64,000 bases of DNA from Salinispirillum sp. LH 10-3-1 (GTDB lineage: Bacteria; Pseudomonadota; Gammaproteobacteria; Pseudomonadales; Natronospirillaceae): positions 1,116,001 to 1,180,000 of the forward strand of contig NZ_CP101717.1 in NCBI RefSeq assembly GCF_030643825.1, given 5' to 3'. Shown in pieces: positions 1 through 9,972 of the stretch (its first letter is position 1; every line of letters starts with the position of its first letter). Below the pieces are notes generated by a model that saw nothing but the letters and a program-made list of their open reading frames with translations, was not told the origin of the DNA and did no database searches. The position numbers and the translations under genes were made by a program.

Positions 1-313
1 AGCGCAGGCCAAAGGCGATGTTGGCTGCTACCGTCATGTTGGGGAACAAGGCGTAAGACTGGAAAACAATGCCGAAGTCACGTTGCTGCACCGGCAGGCG
101 ACTGATGTCTTTACTGCCTTGAATCAAGGTGCCATTGTCTTGCTCTTCCAACCCGGCAATGATGCGCAGTAGCGTGGTTTTGCCACAGCCTGACGGCCCT
201 AGAAAACAAACCAGCTCTCCAGGAGCGATGTCTAGGTTGATGTCACGTAATACGTGCGCTTGGCCGAAATGTTTATTGATACCCGTTAATTGCAATTGGC
301 TGCCTTGTAACAT
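1..313 (-). CDS. ABC transporter ATP-binding protein, PhnT-like (partial)
   Basis: N-terminal 104 residues of an ABC ATPase; the rest lies beyond the left edge. Walker [10 protein letters not shown] is at residues 39-47 and the Q-loop VFQSYALFP near residue 85. The ATG at 311-313 follows a GGAG and gives a normal start (MLQGSQLQL). It lies 78 bp downstream of a co-directional periplasmic binding protein that resembles the putative 2-aminoethylphosphonate binders, so it probably energises that importer at the inner face of the membrane. The Fbp/Pot/Phn ATPases are very alike over this part, so the substrate rests on the neighbour alone. Confidence 0.88.
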   Translation of the reverse strand, partial: MLQGSQLQLTGINKHFGQAHVLRDINLDIAPGELVCFLGPSGCGKTTLLRIIAGLEEQDNGTLIQGSKDISRLPVQQRDFGIVFQSYALFPNMTVAANIAFGLR

Positions 314-391
314 TGCCCTTGCTCCATTCTAGGTTGAACGTAAAAAAGAGCTCGCGCTGACTGCAGCCGAGCTCCGTGCTGGCGATGGTCG

Positions 392-1420
392 TTAGCGTGC
401 GTCGGACTTACCGTCGTAACGGCGTTCCCATTCACGCAGAATGCGTTCACGCTGAGTGGCTGCAAAGACAAAGTCATTGTCGATCAGCAGCTCTTCTGCA
501 TTCGCAGGGAAGTACTGGACGGGCTGAGCAACGCCGGGCATGGCAACGATGGCATAGCCTTCGTTGTACATTTCCATCGCCGCTCGACTGATCGACCAGT
601 CAACCAGAGTTTGTGCGGCGTCCAGATTTTTGGTTCCCTTGACGATGGCCGTGGCCTCCATGTCCCAACCTGTACCTTCGGTGGGGAAAACCAACTCAAT
701 GGGCGCGCCACGCTGTTTTTCGCGTGCGCCACGGAAAGCAAACGAGATACCAATAGCGGTTTCACCCGTCGCTGCGTCAACGCAAGGGCGTGAGCCGGAA
801 TGGGTGTAATTCTTCATATTGGCGTGCAGGCCATCCATGTACTCCCAACCGCCTTCTTCACCAAAGATCTGCAGCCATGACGATACATCCAAATACCCGG
901 TGCCCGAGGAGGCGGGGTTCGGCATGACAATGTGGCCGCGATACACTGGGTTGGTGAGATCCTGCCATGATGTTGGCTGAGGTAGATTGTGGCGTGCAGC
1001 TTCGATGGTATTGAAGCAAATGGCGGCCATCCAGGCGTCCATGCCTACCCAATGAGCTGGGTTGCTGTTGTCACGGAACGCGGGAGAGAGCTGTTCGATG
1101 TTGGCGGGTGAATAGGGGTGCAACATACCTTCTTCCTGCAGCAGCAGCATCAGGCTGGTGCCCGCCAAGCCCCAGATAACATCAGCGCGCGGGTTGTTCT
1201 TTTCGGCCAACAGACGGGCAGTAATGACGCCGGTCGAATCACGTACCCAGTTGATCTTGATGTCCGGGTGCGCTTCATTGAAGCGAGCCGCGTATTTTGC
1301 CAAGTCGTCAGACTCGATTGCGGTGTAAACCGTTAACTCGGCGGCAGAAGCCAGTAGCGAGGTTGAGGCGAGTGCTGCTACAGCCAGTTGAGAAAGTGAG
1401 CGTAGTGAAAGCATGTTCAT
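392..1420 (-). CDS. periplasmic substrate-binding protein, putative 2-aminoethylphosphonate ABC importer
   Basis: 342 residues with a Sec signal peptide (residues 1-26, cleavage likely after ASA, mature start AELTVYTAIESDD). The type II binding-protein fold is of the Fbp/AfuA kind, and the pattern LLLLQEEGML and PNPASSGTGYLDV matches the TIGR03261-like family annotated as 2-aminoethylphosphonate binders. Gene order LysR, binding protein, ATPase on one strand is the usual arrangement of that cluster; the permease would lie beyond the window edge. Iron or another small anion remains possible. No Fur-like site was seen upstream, unlike the iron importer at 25-28.7 kb. Confidence 0.8.
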   Translation of the reverse strand: MNMLSLRSLSQLAVAALASTSLLASAAELTVYTAIESDDLAKYAARFNEAHPDIKINWVRDSTGVITARLLAEKNNPRADVIWGLAGTSLMLLLQEEGMLHPYSPANIEQLSPAFRDNSNPAHWVGMDAWMAAICFNTIEAARHNLPQPTSWQDLTNPVYRGHIVMPNPASSGTGYLDVSSWLQIFGEEGGWEYMDGLHANMKNYTHSGSRPCVDAATGETAIGISFAFRGAREKQRGAPIELVFPTEGTGWDMEATAIVKGTKNLDAAQTLVDWSISRAAMEMYNEGYAIVAMPGVAQPVQYFPANAEELLIDNDFVFAATQRERILREWERRYDGKSDAR

Positions 1421-1573
1421 CTCCTAATTGAGGTATAAGCAAATGGGTCAGTGGTCTCGACCGTCGGGCTCAATGTAGGCTTGCTGTGTGACGTCTCAGT
1501 GACGCTGGGGTCGAATATGGCTAAGAAATTCTTATGCCATCCGCAAAATTTAGTATTTGGTTTCGTTAAACAA

Positions 1574-2485
1574 TTAGCCGCCACGGCGTTGCGCCTGCGC
1601 CGAGTGCAGTGCCAGTTCACGGCGCAACCAGTCGCAAAACGCGGTGACCTTGGGGCGCTGGTCGCCGTTACGCCACACCATATAGTGACCGCCTTGGGTT
1701 GGCAGGATGCCGCTGTGCGGTTGTACTAAGGTGCCTTCGGCAAGCGCGTCAGCAACCAAGAAGCTACGTGCCATCAGGACCAGATCACCACTCATTACTG
1801 CGCGAATTGCCAGTGTGGTGGTGTCGAACTCTAAATGACTGGGGTTGGGTAGGTGCTGAACCCCCTGCTTGTGAAACCATTGAGCCCAGCCTTCGCGGTA
1901 ACCCATTACTGATGCCCTTGGCCAGTTGAGAAACTCTGTTGCATCGGTCACCGGACCGCGCTTTGACAACGTCTGCTGACTACAGATGACGAGCCAATGT
2001 TCTTGTGTGAGGCGCTCAACTTGGCGGTTCACCCAGTCGCCGTAGCCATTGCAGATTTCGATGTCAGCCTGTTCATCATTGGCGCAGGTGCTCCACGGAG
2101 AGGAATAGATGCGCACACGAAAGCGAGGGTAGTCGGCCAAAAAGCGTGGCAGCCGCGCAGCCAGAAAGTGTTCCGCAAACGAGTTGGAGACCCGGACCGA
2201 CAGCAGGGTCTTGCCGCGCTCGCCAAACAATTCTTCTGTGCCAATGCGCAAGGTGTGAAACGATTGCGTTAAGACCGGTTGGTAGCTGCGCCCGGCCTCA
2301 GTCAGACGAACCCCTTTGGCTTCGCGGACGAAGAGTGCCGTTTTTAGGTGATGCTCCAACAGCTTCACCTGCTGACTCACGGCGGCTTGAGTAACGTTCA
2401 GTTCTTCGGCGGCCTGAGTAAAACTGCCTAAACGAGCAGAAGCTTCAAAAGCACGCAAAGAATTTAGGGGTGGGAGAGATACCAT
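1574..2485 (-). CDS. LysR-family transcriptional regulator, GcvA-like
   Basis: 303 residues. The N-terminal winged HTH (about residues 5-65: NSLRAFEASARLGSFTQAA, then TQAAVSQQVKLLE) is typical of the GcvA/AmpR branch of LysR regulators. The C-terminal two-lobed effector domain contains ICNGYGDW and the VLMARSFLVADALAEGTLV stretch common in this branch. It lies upstream of, and in the same direction as, the putative phosphonate importer with a 153-bp gap, so it probably controls that importer in response to its substrate. The effector is not visible from sequence. Confidence 0.88.
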   Translation of the reverse strand: MVSLPPLNSLRAFEASARLGSFTQAAEELNVTQAAVSQQVKLLEHHLKTALFVREAKGVRLTEAGRSYQPVLTQSFHTLRIGTEELFGERGKTLLSVRVSNSFAEHFLAARLPRFLADYPRFRVRIYSSPWSTCANDEQADIEICNGYGDWVNRQVERLTQEHWLVICSQQTLSKRGPVTDATEFLNWPRASVMGYREGWAQWFHKQGVQHLPNPSHLEFDTTTLAIRAVMSGDLVLMARSFLVADALAEGTLVQPHSGILPTQGGHYMVWRNGDQRPKVTAFCDWLRRELALHSAQAQRRGG

Positions 2486-2661
2486 ATTGTCCGAATTCGT
2501 TGTCGTCGAAGGTGCACTTTATGGCGTCAATGTGACCGAATTGTTTCGGTGGTGTTTTGACCATAGAAATTATTGGGCTAAACCTTAGCGCCAATGTCTG
2601 TGCTCAGGGCGCGAATCTATGCAGACTTCGGCTTCAGATGTGTTCACAAATGAGGACGACC

Positions 2662-3363
2662 ATGGGGCCAATCACCCTCGCGATATTTGACTTGGACCAT
2701 ACGCTGATCAGCTTGGATAGCTCGGCGGCGTGGTGGGGATTTATGCAAGAGCTTGGATGGGTAAGTGACCCAGCGGCACAGCATCGTCATGCTGAGTTGA
2801 TGCAGCAATACGATGAAGGTTTGTTGGATATGCGTGACTATTTGAAGCTGACCTTAGCCCCACTAAAGGGCCGAGCGGTGGGCGATGTCGAGCGCTTGGC
2901 ACAGCAGTTTGTCCACCAGCGTTTGTTGCACGCGTTATTGCCGGGTGCCCGGGCATTGATAGAGCGGCATCGTGCGGCGGGGCACCATTTGGTGCTCAAT
3001 TCGGCGAGCGAATACTTCGTGGTTGAACCCTGGGGTACGTTTTTGGGCTTTGATACCGTGTTTGGTGTGCCAGTGCAGCAGCGCGAAGGCCTATACACCG
3101 GATGCCCGGAAGTCGACATAACCTATCGGGAAGGTAAGGTGCTGACAGTACAGCGTTGGCTAGCCCAAGAGGGTCTGGCGGTTGCTGATTGCTATGCTTA
3201 CAGCGATTCGCACAATGACCTGCCTTTGTTGGAGTTTGCATCACATCCCTGCGCGGTGAATCCCAACGAACTCTTGCGCGCGGAGGCAGAAGCGCGTGGC
3301 TGGCCGGTGATGTCGCTTACCCCTACCGCGTCTGCGCCAGAGAGCCTGGTGAGCCACGGGTAA
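2662..3363 (+). CDS. HAD-IB family phosphatase (SerB-like)
   Basis: 233 residues from the ATG at 2662, which has AGGA five bases upstream; an in-frame ATG at 2557 would add 35 residues that look unlike protein. Motif I is FDLDHTLI with nucleophile Asp10 and general acid Asp12. Motif II is LNSASEY, motif III the Lys of REGK, and motif IV YSDSHNDLPLL. This is the full catalytic set of HAD subfamily IB (TIGR01490-like) phosphomonoesterases with an alpha-helical C1 cap. The substrate is unknown. It could belong with the divergent importer cluster or be independent. Confidence 0.85.
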   Translation: MGPITLAIFDLDHTLISLDSSAAWWGFMQELGWVSDPAAQHRHAELMQQYDEGLLDMRDYLKLTLAPLKGRAVGDVERLAQQFVHQRLLHALLPGARALIERHRAAGHHLVLNSASEYFVVEPWGTFLGFDTVFGVPVQQREGLYTGCPEVDITYREGKVLTVQRWLAQEGLAVADCYAYSDSHNDLPLLEFASHPCAVNPNELLRAEAEARGWPVMSLTPTASAPESLVSHG

Positions 3364-3522
3364 CGAACCCTAAAAGCAGAATTTGGAACCGTTCGACATT
3401 GTGGAGAAAAGCCTGAGCGAAAGCGTGGACCAGGCATTACGGTATCGGCAAATGCCGTGCTATATTGCTACCAACTATTATTGCTCTGAACCTGTCCTGA
3501 TTCTTCTATAGAGGGAACCGTT

Positions 3523-4119
3523 ATGGAAATTTCTACCATTGTCGTCTTTGTTGTTGTGGCCCTGCTGGTGTTCTACATCGTGGGTATTTTCAACAAGCTC
3601 GTGGCGCTGAAGAACCGCTATAAGAACGCGTTTGCGCAAATTGAAGTACAGCTGAAGCGCCGCTATGACCTGATTCCGAATCTGGTTGAAACCGCCAAGG
3701 GTTATTTGAAGCATGAGCGTGAAACCCTTGAGGCCGTGGTGGCTGCGCGTAACACGGCGGCTGCAGGTTTAAAGGCGGCGGCTGAGAACCCAGGCGCAGC
3801 CGGTGCGATGGCACAGTTGGCCGGTGCCGAAGGTGCCTTGGGTGCCGCGTTAGGTCGTTTGAATGTGGTGATGGAAGCCTATCCGGATCTAAAAGCGTCG
3901 CAGAACATGCAGCAGTTGTCGGAAGAGCTGACCAGCACGGAAAACAAAGTGGCTTTTGCACGTCAGGCGTTTAACGACGCGGTGATGGGCTACAACACAC
4001 TGAAGCAAAGTTTTCCGGCGGTGGTCTTCGCGGGCATGATCGGCCATGGCCCAGACGCCTCGCTGCTGGAATTTGAAGACAGCGCCGCGATCCAGGCCGC
4101 GCCTAAGATTTCCTTCTAA
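3523..4119 (+). CDS. lemA: LemA family membrane protein
   Basis: 198 residues. A single N-terminal membrane segment (about residues 4-24) is followed by a helical domain with the family hallmark [15 protein letters not shown] (about residues 47-61) and [13 protein letters not shown]. LemA proteins are anchored with the helical bundle outside the cytoplasm; their biochemical role is not settled. A M48 peptidase follows six bases after the stop codon, so the two form an operon, a pairing seen widely in bacteria. Alternative start codons are not needed: an AGAGGGAACC Shine-Dalgarno precedes the ATG. Confidence 0.93.
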   Translation: MEISTIVVFVVVALLVFYIVGIFNKLVALKNRYKNAFAQIEVQLKRRYDLIPNLVETAKGYLKHERETLEAVVAARNTAAAGLKAAAENPGAAGAMAQLAGAEGALGAALGRLNVVMEAYPDLKASQNMQQLSEELTSTENKVAFARQAFNDAVMGYNTLKQSFPAVVFAGMIGHGPDASLLEFEDSAAIQAAPKISF

Positions 4120-4125
4120 GCGCTT

Positions 4126-6072
4126 ATGAATTTCTTCGAGCAGCAAGACCGCGCCAAGCGGAATACCACCTGGCTGGTGGTGTTGCTGGTGGCGGCGGTC
4201 GCCAGCCTGATTGTGGTCACTACCGTGGTGGTGGTCGGTGTGTTATTCGCCTTTGAAGAGGTGGCACCGGCCTATGTGCAGATCGACAGCAGCGGTAATG
4301 TCGGCATGGTACAGGTACTCAAACTGGTCGATTGGCCACTCATTGGTGGCATTGCCTTGGGCATTATCACGGTGGTGGTGTTGGGCAGCCTGTTCAAGCG
4401 TTTACAACTCAACAGCGGTGGGCGTGCAGTCGCCGAGGCGCTGGGTGGCCGTTTGATCAACGTCAGTACGAACGATGCGGACGAAAAGCGCATTCTCAAC
4501 GTGGTTGAAGAAATGGCCATTGCTTCGGGTACGCCGGTGCCGCCGGTGTATGTGCTGGAGGACAACGCCATTAATGCCTTCGCCGCCGGTCATTCGCCGC
4601 AAGATGCCGTGATTGGTATCACCCGTGGCTGCATCCGGTTATTAAACCGCAGTGAGCTGCAAGGCGTAGTTGCACACGAATTCAGCCATATTTTTCATGG
4701 TGATATGCGCCTGAACATTCGTTTGGTGTCCATGCTGCACGGCATCTTGTTGATCGGGTTGATTGGCCAGATGCTGGTGCGCAGCGTGCGTTATCGTGCC
4801 ATTGGGCGCTCGCGCAATAGCAACGATAAGTCAGTGTTTGCCATGTTGGGCTTAGGCGCGGCCTTTATGCTGATTGGCTACGCCGGTACTTTTTTTGGCA
4901 ACATCATTAAGGCGGCGGTGAGCCGTCAACGTGAATTCTTGGCCGATGCTTCAGCGGTGCAGTTCACGCGTGATCCCAGCGGTATTGCCGGAGCGTTGCG
5001 CAAAATCGGTGGCCATGCCGGAGGTTCGCAAGTCGAGGCGGTCAACGCCGCTGAGTTCAGCCACATGTTTTTCGGTCAAGGTGTGCGCACCAGCCTGAGC
5101 AGTATGATGGCCACTCATCCGCCGTTACCGGACCGAATTCGACGTTTGGAACCCAGCTGGGATGGTCGCTTTCCGGTGGTACAGCCGCCGTCACCTGAGC
5201 AACAGCAAGCCGCCGATGCGCCGCAAGCCAACGCGCAACAAGGGGGTGCGGGTTTAGGTGGCTTTGCGCCACTGGCCGCTGTAGCCGCTATTGATGCCAT
5301 CGGCCAGCCCTCGGCGGCGCACCTGCAGTACGCGCAACAAACGCTTGCCGCGCTAGACGATGAACTGCGGGCCGCCGCGCACGACAGCTATTCGGCTCGC
5401 GGCTTGATCTACGGTTTGCTGCTGCACAAAGACCGTAATGTACGCACCGAGCAATTGCGCCTATTAGAGCAAAATGCAGCCCCAGAGGCCTATCGGGCTT
5501 TGTTGCGCTACGCCGAGAAAATTGATCGTCTGGATGAACGCTACCGCTTGCCCTTGATCGAGCTTGCACTGCCAGCTCTGAAAGAACTCAGTGCATCTCA
5601 GTATCCGGTGTTCAAAAAGAACCTTGGGTTGCTGGTGCGCGCCGACGGACGGGTCAGTTTGATGGAGTGGGCGCTGTATCGCATCATCATTCACAACCTG
5701 GAAGACCATGCCCCGCCGGCAACTAACAAACAATTGAAGCAGTGCTTACCCGAAGCGGGACTGCTGTTGTCGTTGTTGGCGCATGCCGGTCAGGATGATC
5801 ATGAGGAAGCGCAAGCGGCTTACAGCGCAGCAGCGGGCACGCTCAGTGTGCGCTTACCGCCGCTGGTCGCTCGTGCTGATGCATCGCTTACCAAGCTGAA
5901 TCAAGCCTTGGCAACGTTGAGCCAGTTGCGCCCATTGCAAAAGCCGCAGTTGTTAAAAGCCTTAGCGCGCTGTGTTGAGCATGACGGAGAGATCACGGTG
6001 GCCGAGGCCGAGTTGTTTAGGGCGGTGGCTGATGCATTGGATTGCCCCATGCCACCGCTGCTGTCGAGCTGA
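4126..6072 (+). CDS. M48 (HtpX-like) membrane metallopeptidase with C-terminal TerB-like region
   Basis: 648 residues. Hydrophobic segments occur near residues 17-47, 72-90 and, after the active site, around 200-220 and 240-265. The zinc motif is HEFSH at residues 184-188, with the third ligand Glu270 in REFLADASA, as in HtpX-type proteases. A low-complexity Gln/Ala linker (about 365-395) leads to a C-terminal region of roughly 250 residues, where RADGRVSLMEWAL and EHDGEITVAEAELFRAVAD resemble the acidic helices of TerB domains. Ordinary HtpX is about 290 residues, so the tail is an addition. It is coupled to lemA. Probable role: membrane-protein quality control. Confidence 0.9.
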   Translation: MNFFEQQDRAKRNTTWLVVLLVAAVASLIVVTTVVVVGVLFAFEEVAPAYVQIDSSGNVGMVQVLKLVDWPLIGGIALGIITVVVLGSLFKRLQLNSGGRAVAEALGGRLINVSTNDADEKRILNVVEEMAIASGTPVPPVYVLEDNAINAFAAGHSPQDAVIGITRGCIRLLNRSELQGVVAHEFSHIFHGDMRLNIRLVSMLHGILLIGLIGQMLVRSVRYRAIGRSRNSNDKSVFAMLGLGAAFMLIGYAGTFFGNIIKAAVSRQREFLADASAVQFTRDPSGIAGALRKIGGHAGGSQVEAVNAAEFSHMFFGQGVRTSLSSMMATHPPLPDRIRRLEPSWDGRFPVVQPPSPEQQQAADAPQANAQQGGAGLGGFAPLAAVAAIDAIGQPSAAHLQYAQQTLAALDDELRAAAHDSYSARGLIYGLLLHKDRNVRTEQLRLLEQNAAPEAYRALLRYAEKIDRLDERYRLPLIELALPALKELSASQYPVFKKNLGLLVRADGRVSLMEWALYRIIIHNLEDHAPPATNKQLKQCLPEAGLLLSLLAHAGQDDHEEAQAAYSAAAGTLSVRLPPLVARADASLTKLNQALATLSQLRPLQKPQLLKALARCVEHDGEITVAEAELFRAVADALDCPMPPLLSS

Positions 6073-6086
6073 GTCGCCGCTCGGCT

Positions 6087-8003
6087 TTAGACCTGGAAGT
6101 ATTTGATGCGTTGCTGCAGCATGGTCGCCAGCTTGGCCAGCTCCTCGCTGGCGCGCATCGACTGATCCGAGTTGCTGCTGTTTTGTTCAGCGGCATCGCG
6201 GATGTTAGTAATGTTGCGGCTGATTTCTTCGGCCACTGCGCTTTGTTCTTCTGCCGCGCTGGCGACTTCCGTGTTAAGTTCATTGATGCTGTCGACTGCC
6301 GCCAAAATGGCCTTCAGTGATTCGCGTGATGACTGGGCGTTTTGTACGCTGTGGTCGGCCGTCTTCTGGCCGTTCTCCATCACACTCACGGCCCGCGACG
6401 ATTCACTCTGAATGCGCTCGATCATGGTGTGAATTTCTTCTGTTGACTGCTGCGTGCGACTGGCCAGCGAGCGAACTTCGTCAGCCACTACGGCAAAACC
6501 GCGACCGTGTTCACCAGCACGGGCCGCTTCAATGGCCGCGTTTAGGGCGAGCAGGTTAGTCTGCTCAGCAATGTTCTTGATTACTTCCAACACCTTGCTG
6601 ATGTCATTGCTGGCGACGGACAGTTCATTGATGACCTCCGCTGCGCGCTCCACATCGTCGGCGAGGCTCTCGATGCTGGTGATGGTTTCACGCACGACCG
6701 CAGAGCCGGAACTGGCTTCTTGCTGCGCTTCTTTGGCGGCCACGGCTGCTTGTTCGGTACTCTTGGCAACTTCGGATACGGTGGCGCTCATTTCATTCAT
6801 CGCCGTGGCGACCTGCTCGGTTTCTGCGGTTTGCTCGGCGATTGAACGATTGCTGTCTATCGATACGGTCGCCAGTTCCTCGGCGGCGGCAGACAATTGC
6901 TGGGCGCCGGCGCTGATGTCCAATATGGTGCCCTGTAAGCGCTCCAGCATGCGATTGAATCCACGTGCCATGTCGCCCAGTTCATCTTTGCTGGAGGCGT
7001 CCAGGCGAACACTGAGGTCACCTTCCGCGATGTCTTCCATGCGGTCTACGGTGCTTGCCAAAGGACGGCTGATGATGCGGTTGAGTAAGAAAAGCAGGAT
7101 GCCCAGTAATAGGATGCCACCAATGGCAATGTACACAAGCGTTGTGCCGATATCGCCACGAATTCGTGCAGCCAGTTCGCTCTCCGGAAAAGCAGTGATC
7201 ACTTGATAGCCCCAACGGTCAAAGCCGGCACTATCTATTCGCCAGCCGGGTACCTGTCCAGCCAAGATTGCGTTCACGCGATCGGTGGTTTGATGCTGCG
7301 AATGCAATCGAACGTTGCCATTGGCATCACGCAGGGCGACAAAACCACTGTCCAATAGCCGGCGGCCACTGATGGCATCTTCCAGTTCGGCGAAGTCGGC
7401 AGGGAAGCCTGCGTACAAAATACCGACGACTTGATTCTGCGCGTTGCGCAAGGGCTCATAACCGGTCAGAAAGGGCGTGCCAAGAATATCAACCAAACCG
7501 TAGAAGGATTCGCCGCGATTGATGGCCTGGATGGCTCGCCCACTGGGGTCCAGTGTGGTGCCAGTGGCGCGCTGGCCATTGTTGATCACATTGGTCGCGA
7601 TGCGCACGTAGTCATTGCCTTGGCGCACAAATACAGTGGCCGTGCCACCTACGAGTTCAGCCACGCGGTCAACCAGCGCATAATTATTCGCTTGGGCGTT
7701 GTTGCCGAACAACAGGTCAGGTACGCTGCGTCCGCTCACGGTCACTGTGTTGCCCAGTTGAGGCGTGCCCAGTTCGAGTGCTTCTTGGCGTAGTGTTTTA
7801 ACCGAAGCCTCTACTTGGTTTTCGATGAGGCTGTCTGTCAGACGCAAAAGTCGAATGACTTCACGTTGCATTTGATTAGCGTTCGCATCGGCTTGCTCGG
7901 AGAGCTGAACCGATGCGCTGATCGATGAGAGTAAGGCAAAAATTAGGGCAAGGCCCGCAATGATGCCCGCAACAGCTAGAGCAAACTTTTTAGCGATGGT
8001 CAT
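6087..8003 (-). CDS. methyl-accepting chemotaxis protein with periplasmic Cache sensor
   Basis: 638 residues. TM1 about 7-28; periplasmic Cache3/Cache2-type sensor about 35-275 ([26 protein letters not shown]); TM2 about 285-308; HAMP about 309-362; coiled-coil signalling domain to the end. The hairpin tip is [19 protein letters not shown] followed by [15 protein letters not shown], the CheA/CheW contact shared by all MCPs. There is no C-terminal NWETF-like pentapeptide for CheR. No che genes lie nearby, so it is an orphan receptor feeding a distant array. The ligand is unknown; Cache sensors of this kind often bind small carboxylates or amino acids. It converges with the M48 gene across 14 bp. 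Confidence 0.94.
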   Translation of the reverse strand: MTIAKKFALAVAGIIAGLALIFALLSSISASVQLSEQADANANQMQREVIRLLRLTDSLIENQVEASVKTLRQEALELGTPQLGNTVTVSGRSVPDLLFGNNAQANNYALVDRVAELVGGTATVFVRQGNDYVRIATNVINNGQRATGTTLDPSGRAIQAINRGESFYGLVDILGTPFLTGYEPLRNAQNQVVGILYAGFPADFAELEDAISGRRLLDSGFVALRDANGNVRLHSQHQTTDRVNAILAGQVPGWRIDSAGFDRWGYQVITAFPESELAARIRGDIGTTLVYIAIGGILLLGILLFLLNRIISRPLASTVDRMEDIAEGDLSVRLDASSKDELGDMARGFNRMLERLQGTILDISAGAQQLSAAAEELATVSIDSNRSIAEQTAETEQVATAMNEMSATVSEVAKSTEQAAVAAKEAQQEASSGSAVVRETITSIESLADDVERAAEVINELSVASNDISKVLEVIKNIAEQTNLLALNAAIEAARAGEHGRGFAVVADEVRSLASRTQQSTEEIHTMIERIQSESSRAVSVMENGQKTADHSVQNAQSSRESLKAILAAVDSINELNTEVASAAEEQSAVAEEISRNITNIRDAAEQNSSNSDQSMRASEELAKLATMLQQRIKYFQV

Positions 8004-8207
8004 GGTACGTGGTCCTCTCCGATAGGGGCCCAGTGATCGCTGCTGTTTTTATGAGACAGCAGGTTGAAAAATTCTGAACTTCTGTCTCGGTTTACGGGGT
8101 TGGCCGTCTGCTGGTTTCATTAGTTTTTAAAAATATTAATTCATTACATTGCGTCAAAAGACTGGCGTTAAATGGGTGAAATTCGAGACAAAAGGACAGA
8201 CAATAAA

Positions 8208-9077
8208 ATGACGAGTCGTCGTTCTGCGTTGGTTACGTTACATATCACCGTATTGCTGATGGGGGCGACGGGGCTTTTTTCTCAGTTGATTCAGTTACCC
8301 GCATGGGACATTACGTTGTATCGAACCTGGATTGCAGTGTTCGGCCTCTTTGGTTGGGTAATCTGGCGGGAAAAGACCGTCTTGATGGCGGCGCGGCGAG
8401 ACTATGGCCGGTTGATTCTATTGGGTGTGCTGCTGGGAGTACACTGGATAACCTTCTTCCATGCCATGCAGGTGGCGGGTATCGCTATCGGCATGATTTC
8501 CCTGTACTCCTACCCGGTGATCACCGTGTTTCTGGAACCCTGGATCAAACGCACGCGGATAGACTGGCAGGATGTGGTCAGTGGCTTGTTGGTACTGGTG
8601 GGTATTTACTTGTTAGTCCCGGAATTTAATCTGTCGAACAGTGCGACACAGGGGGTGTTTTGGGGTGTGCTGTCGGCTTTTCTCTTTGCCTTGCGTAACG
8701 TGTTGCAGGGGCATTGGTTCAGTGGGGTATCGGCGGCGCGCACCATGAGCTATCAGGTATTGGTGGTGGCGGTGTGTATGACGCCCTTGCTGTTTTTCAC
8801 AACATACGAACCGTCACCGAATGACGTCCTGTTATTGTTGGCGTTGGGGATTGGATTTACGGCGGTGTCGCACACTCTGTTTGCGCATACGTTGCGCTAT
8901 TTGAAGGCCAAAACGGCGAGCTTGGTGGCCTGTTTGCAGCCGGTCTACGGAACGCTTTATGGGGTGCTGCTTCTGGCGGCAATCCCCGCCCTCAGTACGG
9001 TAGTGGGCGGGGTTATTATCGTGTCGGCGGCGATCTATGAGTCGGTGCGTGAGCACCGCGCTGCTGGTAAAGGCTAA
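8208..9077 (+). CDS. DMT superfamily (EamA) transporter
   Basis: 289 residues with ten predicted membrane segments in two EamA repeats of about five each, the usual drug/metabolite transporter layout. The start at 8208 (MTSRRSALVTLH) follows AAAGGACA; the in-frame ATG at 8172 lacks a ribosome site and would add twelve charged residues. Family members export amino acids, their derivatives or other metabolites; nothing here indicates which. It is divergent from the chemoreceptor gene, sharing a 204-bp promoter region, and converges with the polyamine-type operon. Confidence 0.88.
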   Translation: MTSRRSALVTLHITVLLMGATGLFSQLIQLPAWDITLYRTWIAVFGLFGWVIWREKTVLMAARRDYGRLILLGVLLGVHWITFFHAMQVAGIAIGMISLYSYPVITVFLEPWIKRTRIDWQDVVSGLLVLVGIYLLVPEFNLSNSATQGVFWGVLSAFLFALRNVLQGHWFSGVSAARTMSYQVLVVAVCMTPLLFFTTYEPSPNDVLLLLALGIGFTAVSHTLFAHTLRYLKAKTASLVACLQPVYGTLYGVLLLAAIPALSTVVGGVIIVSAAIYESVREHRAAGKG

Positions 9078-9092
9078 CATGCTCATCTTCTT

Positions 9093-9106
9093 AAGCTGGC
9101 GTTGTT
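9093..9106. repeat. core copy of a dispersed intergenic repeat (AAGCTGGCGTTGTT)
   Basis: The 14-mer AAGCTGGCGTTGTT occurs again at 17638-17651, and similarity continues for a few bases (AAGATA against AAAATG). Both copies lie in gaps between convergent genes. Here the copy is between the EamA gene and the polyamine permease; the rest of the 76-bp gap does not match the longer element at 17.6 kb. It may be a remnant or one end of that element. Confidence 0.5.
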
Positions 9107-9153
9107 GAAGATACGACGACCAGCCGACCTAACCGCGGCGCCGGGAAACCGAG

Positions 9154-9972
9154 CTATTGCTCGGCCAGGGCCCGGCGTGCAGCTCTTCTCGTTTCGCCAC
9201 GCCGCTTCAGTTCATAGGCCACTGCGAACACCACCGTCAGCAGTATCATGATCAGCCCTAAGGCGTTCACCGCAGGCGTTAAGCCGGTGCGAACCTTAGA
9301 CGCAATGTACACCGTTAAGGTGGTGTCAAAGCCGCGTACGAACAGCGTGGTGTTGTAGTTCTCGAACGACTGCAGGAACGCAATGACCGCCGCCGACAAG
9401 ATGGCGGGCATCAAATACGGCAGCATAATGCGTCGGAACACCTGAAAATGACTGGCGCCCAAACTCAGTGCTGCACGCTCCAGAGTGCGGTCAAACCGTT
9501 GTAAGCGAGCCAACACCAACAGCATGACGTAAGCTGCAATGAAGGTGGTTTGTGCCACCACGGTCAAGAATATCCCGCCACTGACGCCCAGCTGGCGCCA
9601 GAAAATCAGGGTAGAGATACCGATAATGACCCCCGGCGTGAGTAACGGCGATAACATCACGCCATAGATGAGGTTCTTGCTGCGTCCGTGATAGGTCGAC
9701 AAAAAGAGCGCGCAGGCCACGCCAATGGGTACTGCCAAAGCCAGGACGCCAGCGGCAACCTTGATGCTGTTGAGCAACGCTTCCCACATACTGCTGTCGT
9801 GATAGAGGTCAACGAACCAACGTAACGTGGTGCCGCGCCATGGCCAGACGGTGGGGAAGCGGCTGTCGTTGAAAGTCGCCAACGACATGATGATCAGGGG
9901 CGTAAACAGATAGATGAAGAAGAACGCCAAGTATGCGCGTACGCCCCACTTCAGGATGCTTTGTGAACTCAT
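9154..9972 (-). CDS. ABC transporter permease, PotC-like
   Basis: 272 residues, six membrane segments. The cytoplasmic EAA loop reads RAALSLGASHFQVFRRIMLPYLMPA (about residues 168-192), the docking site for the ATPase. The start codon overlaps the stop of the upstream permease by four bases (ATGA), showing translational coupling. It is last in a four-gene unit (binding protein, ATPase, PotB-like, PotC-like), the usual spermidine/putrescine importer arrangement. Other amines or opines cannot be excluded. Confidence 0.9.
   Translation of the reverse strand: MSSQSILKWGVRAYLAFFFIYLFTPLIIMSLATFNDSRFPTVWPWRGTTLRWFVDLYHDSSMWEALLNSIKVAAGVLALAVPIGVACALFLSTYHGRSKNLIYGVMLSPLLTPGVIIGISTLIFWRQLGVSGGIFLTVVAQTTFIAAYVMLLVLARLQRFDRTLERAALSLGASHFQVFRRIMLPYLMPAILSAAVIAFLQSFENYNTTLFVRGFDTTLTVYIASKVRTGLTPAVNALGLIMILLTVVFAVAYELKRRGETRRAARRALAEQ

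Noticed and set aside
6454-7206. 250-codon plus-strand reading frame, Ser/Ala-rich
   Set aside because: Antisense of the chemoreceptor signalling domain; composition (Ser, Arg, Met runs) is typical of a shadow frame.
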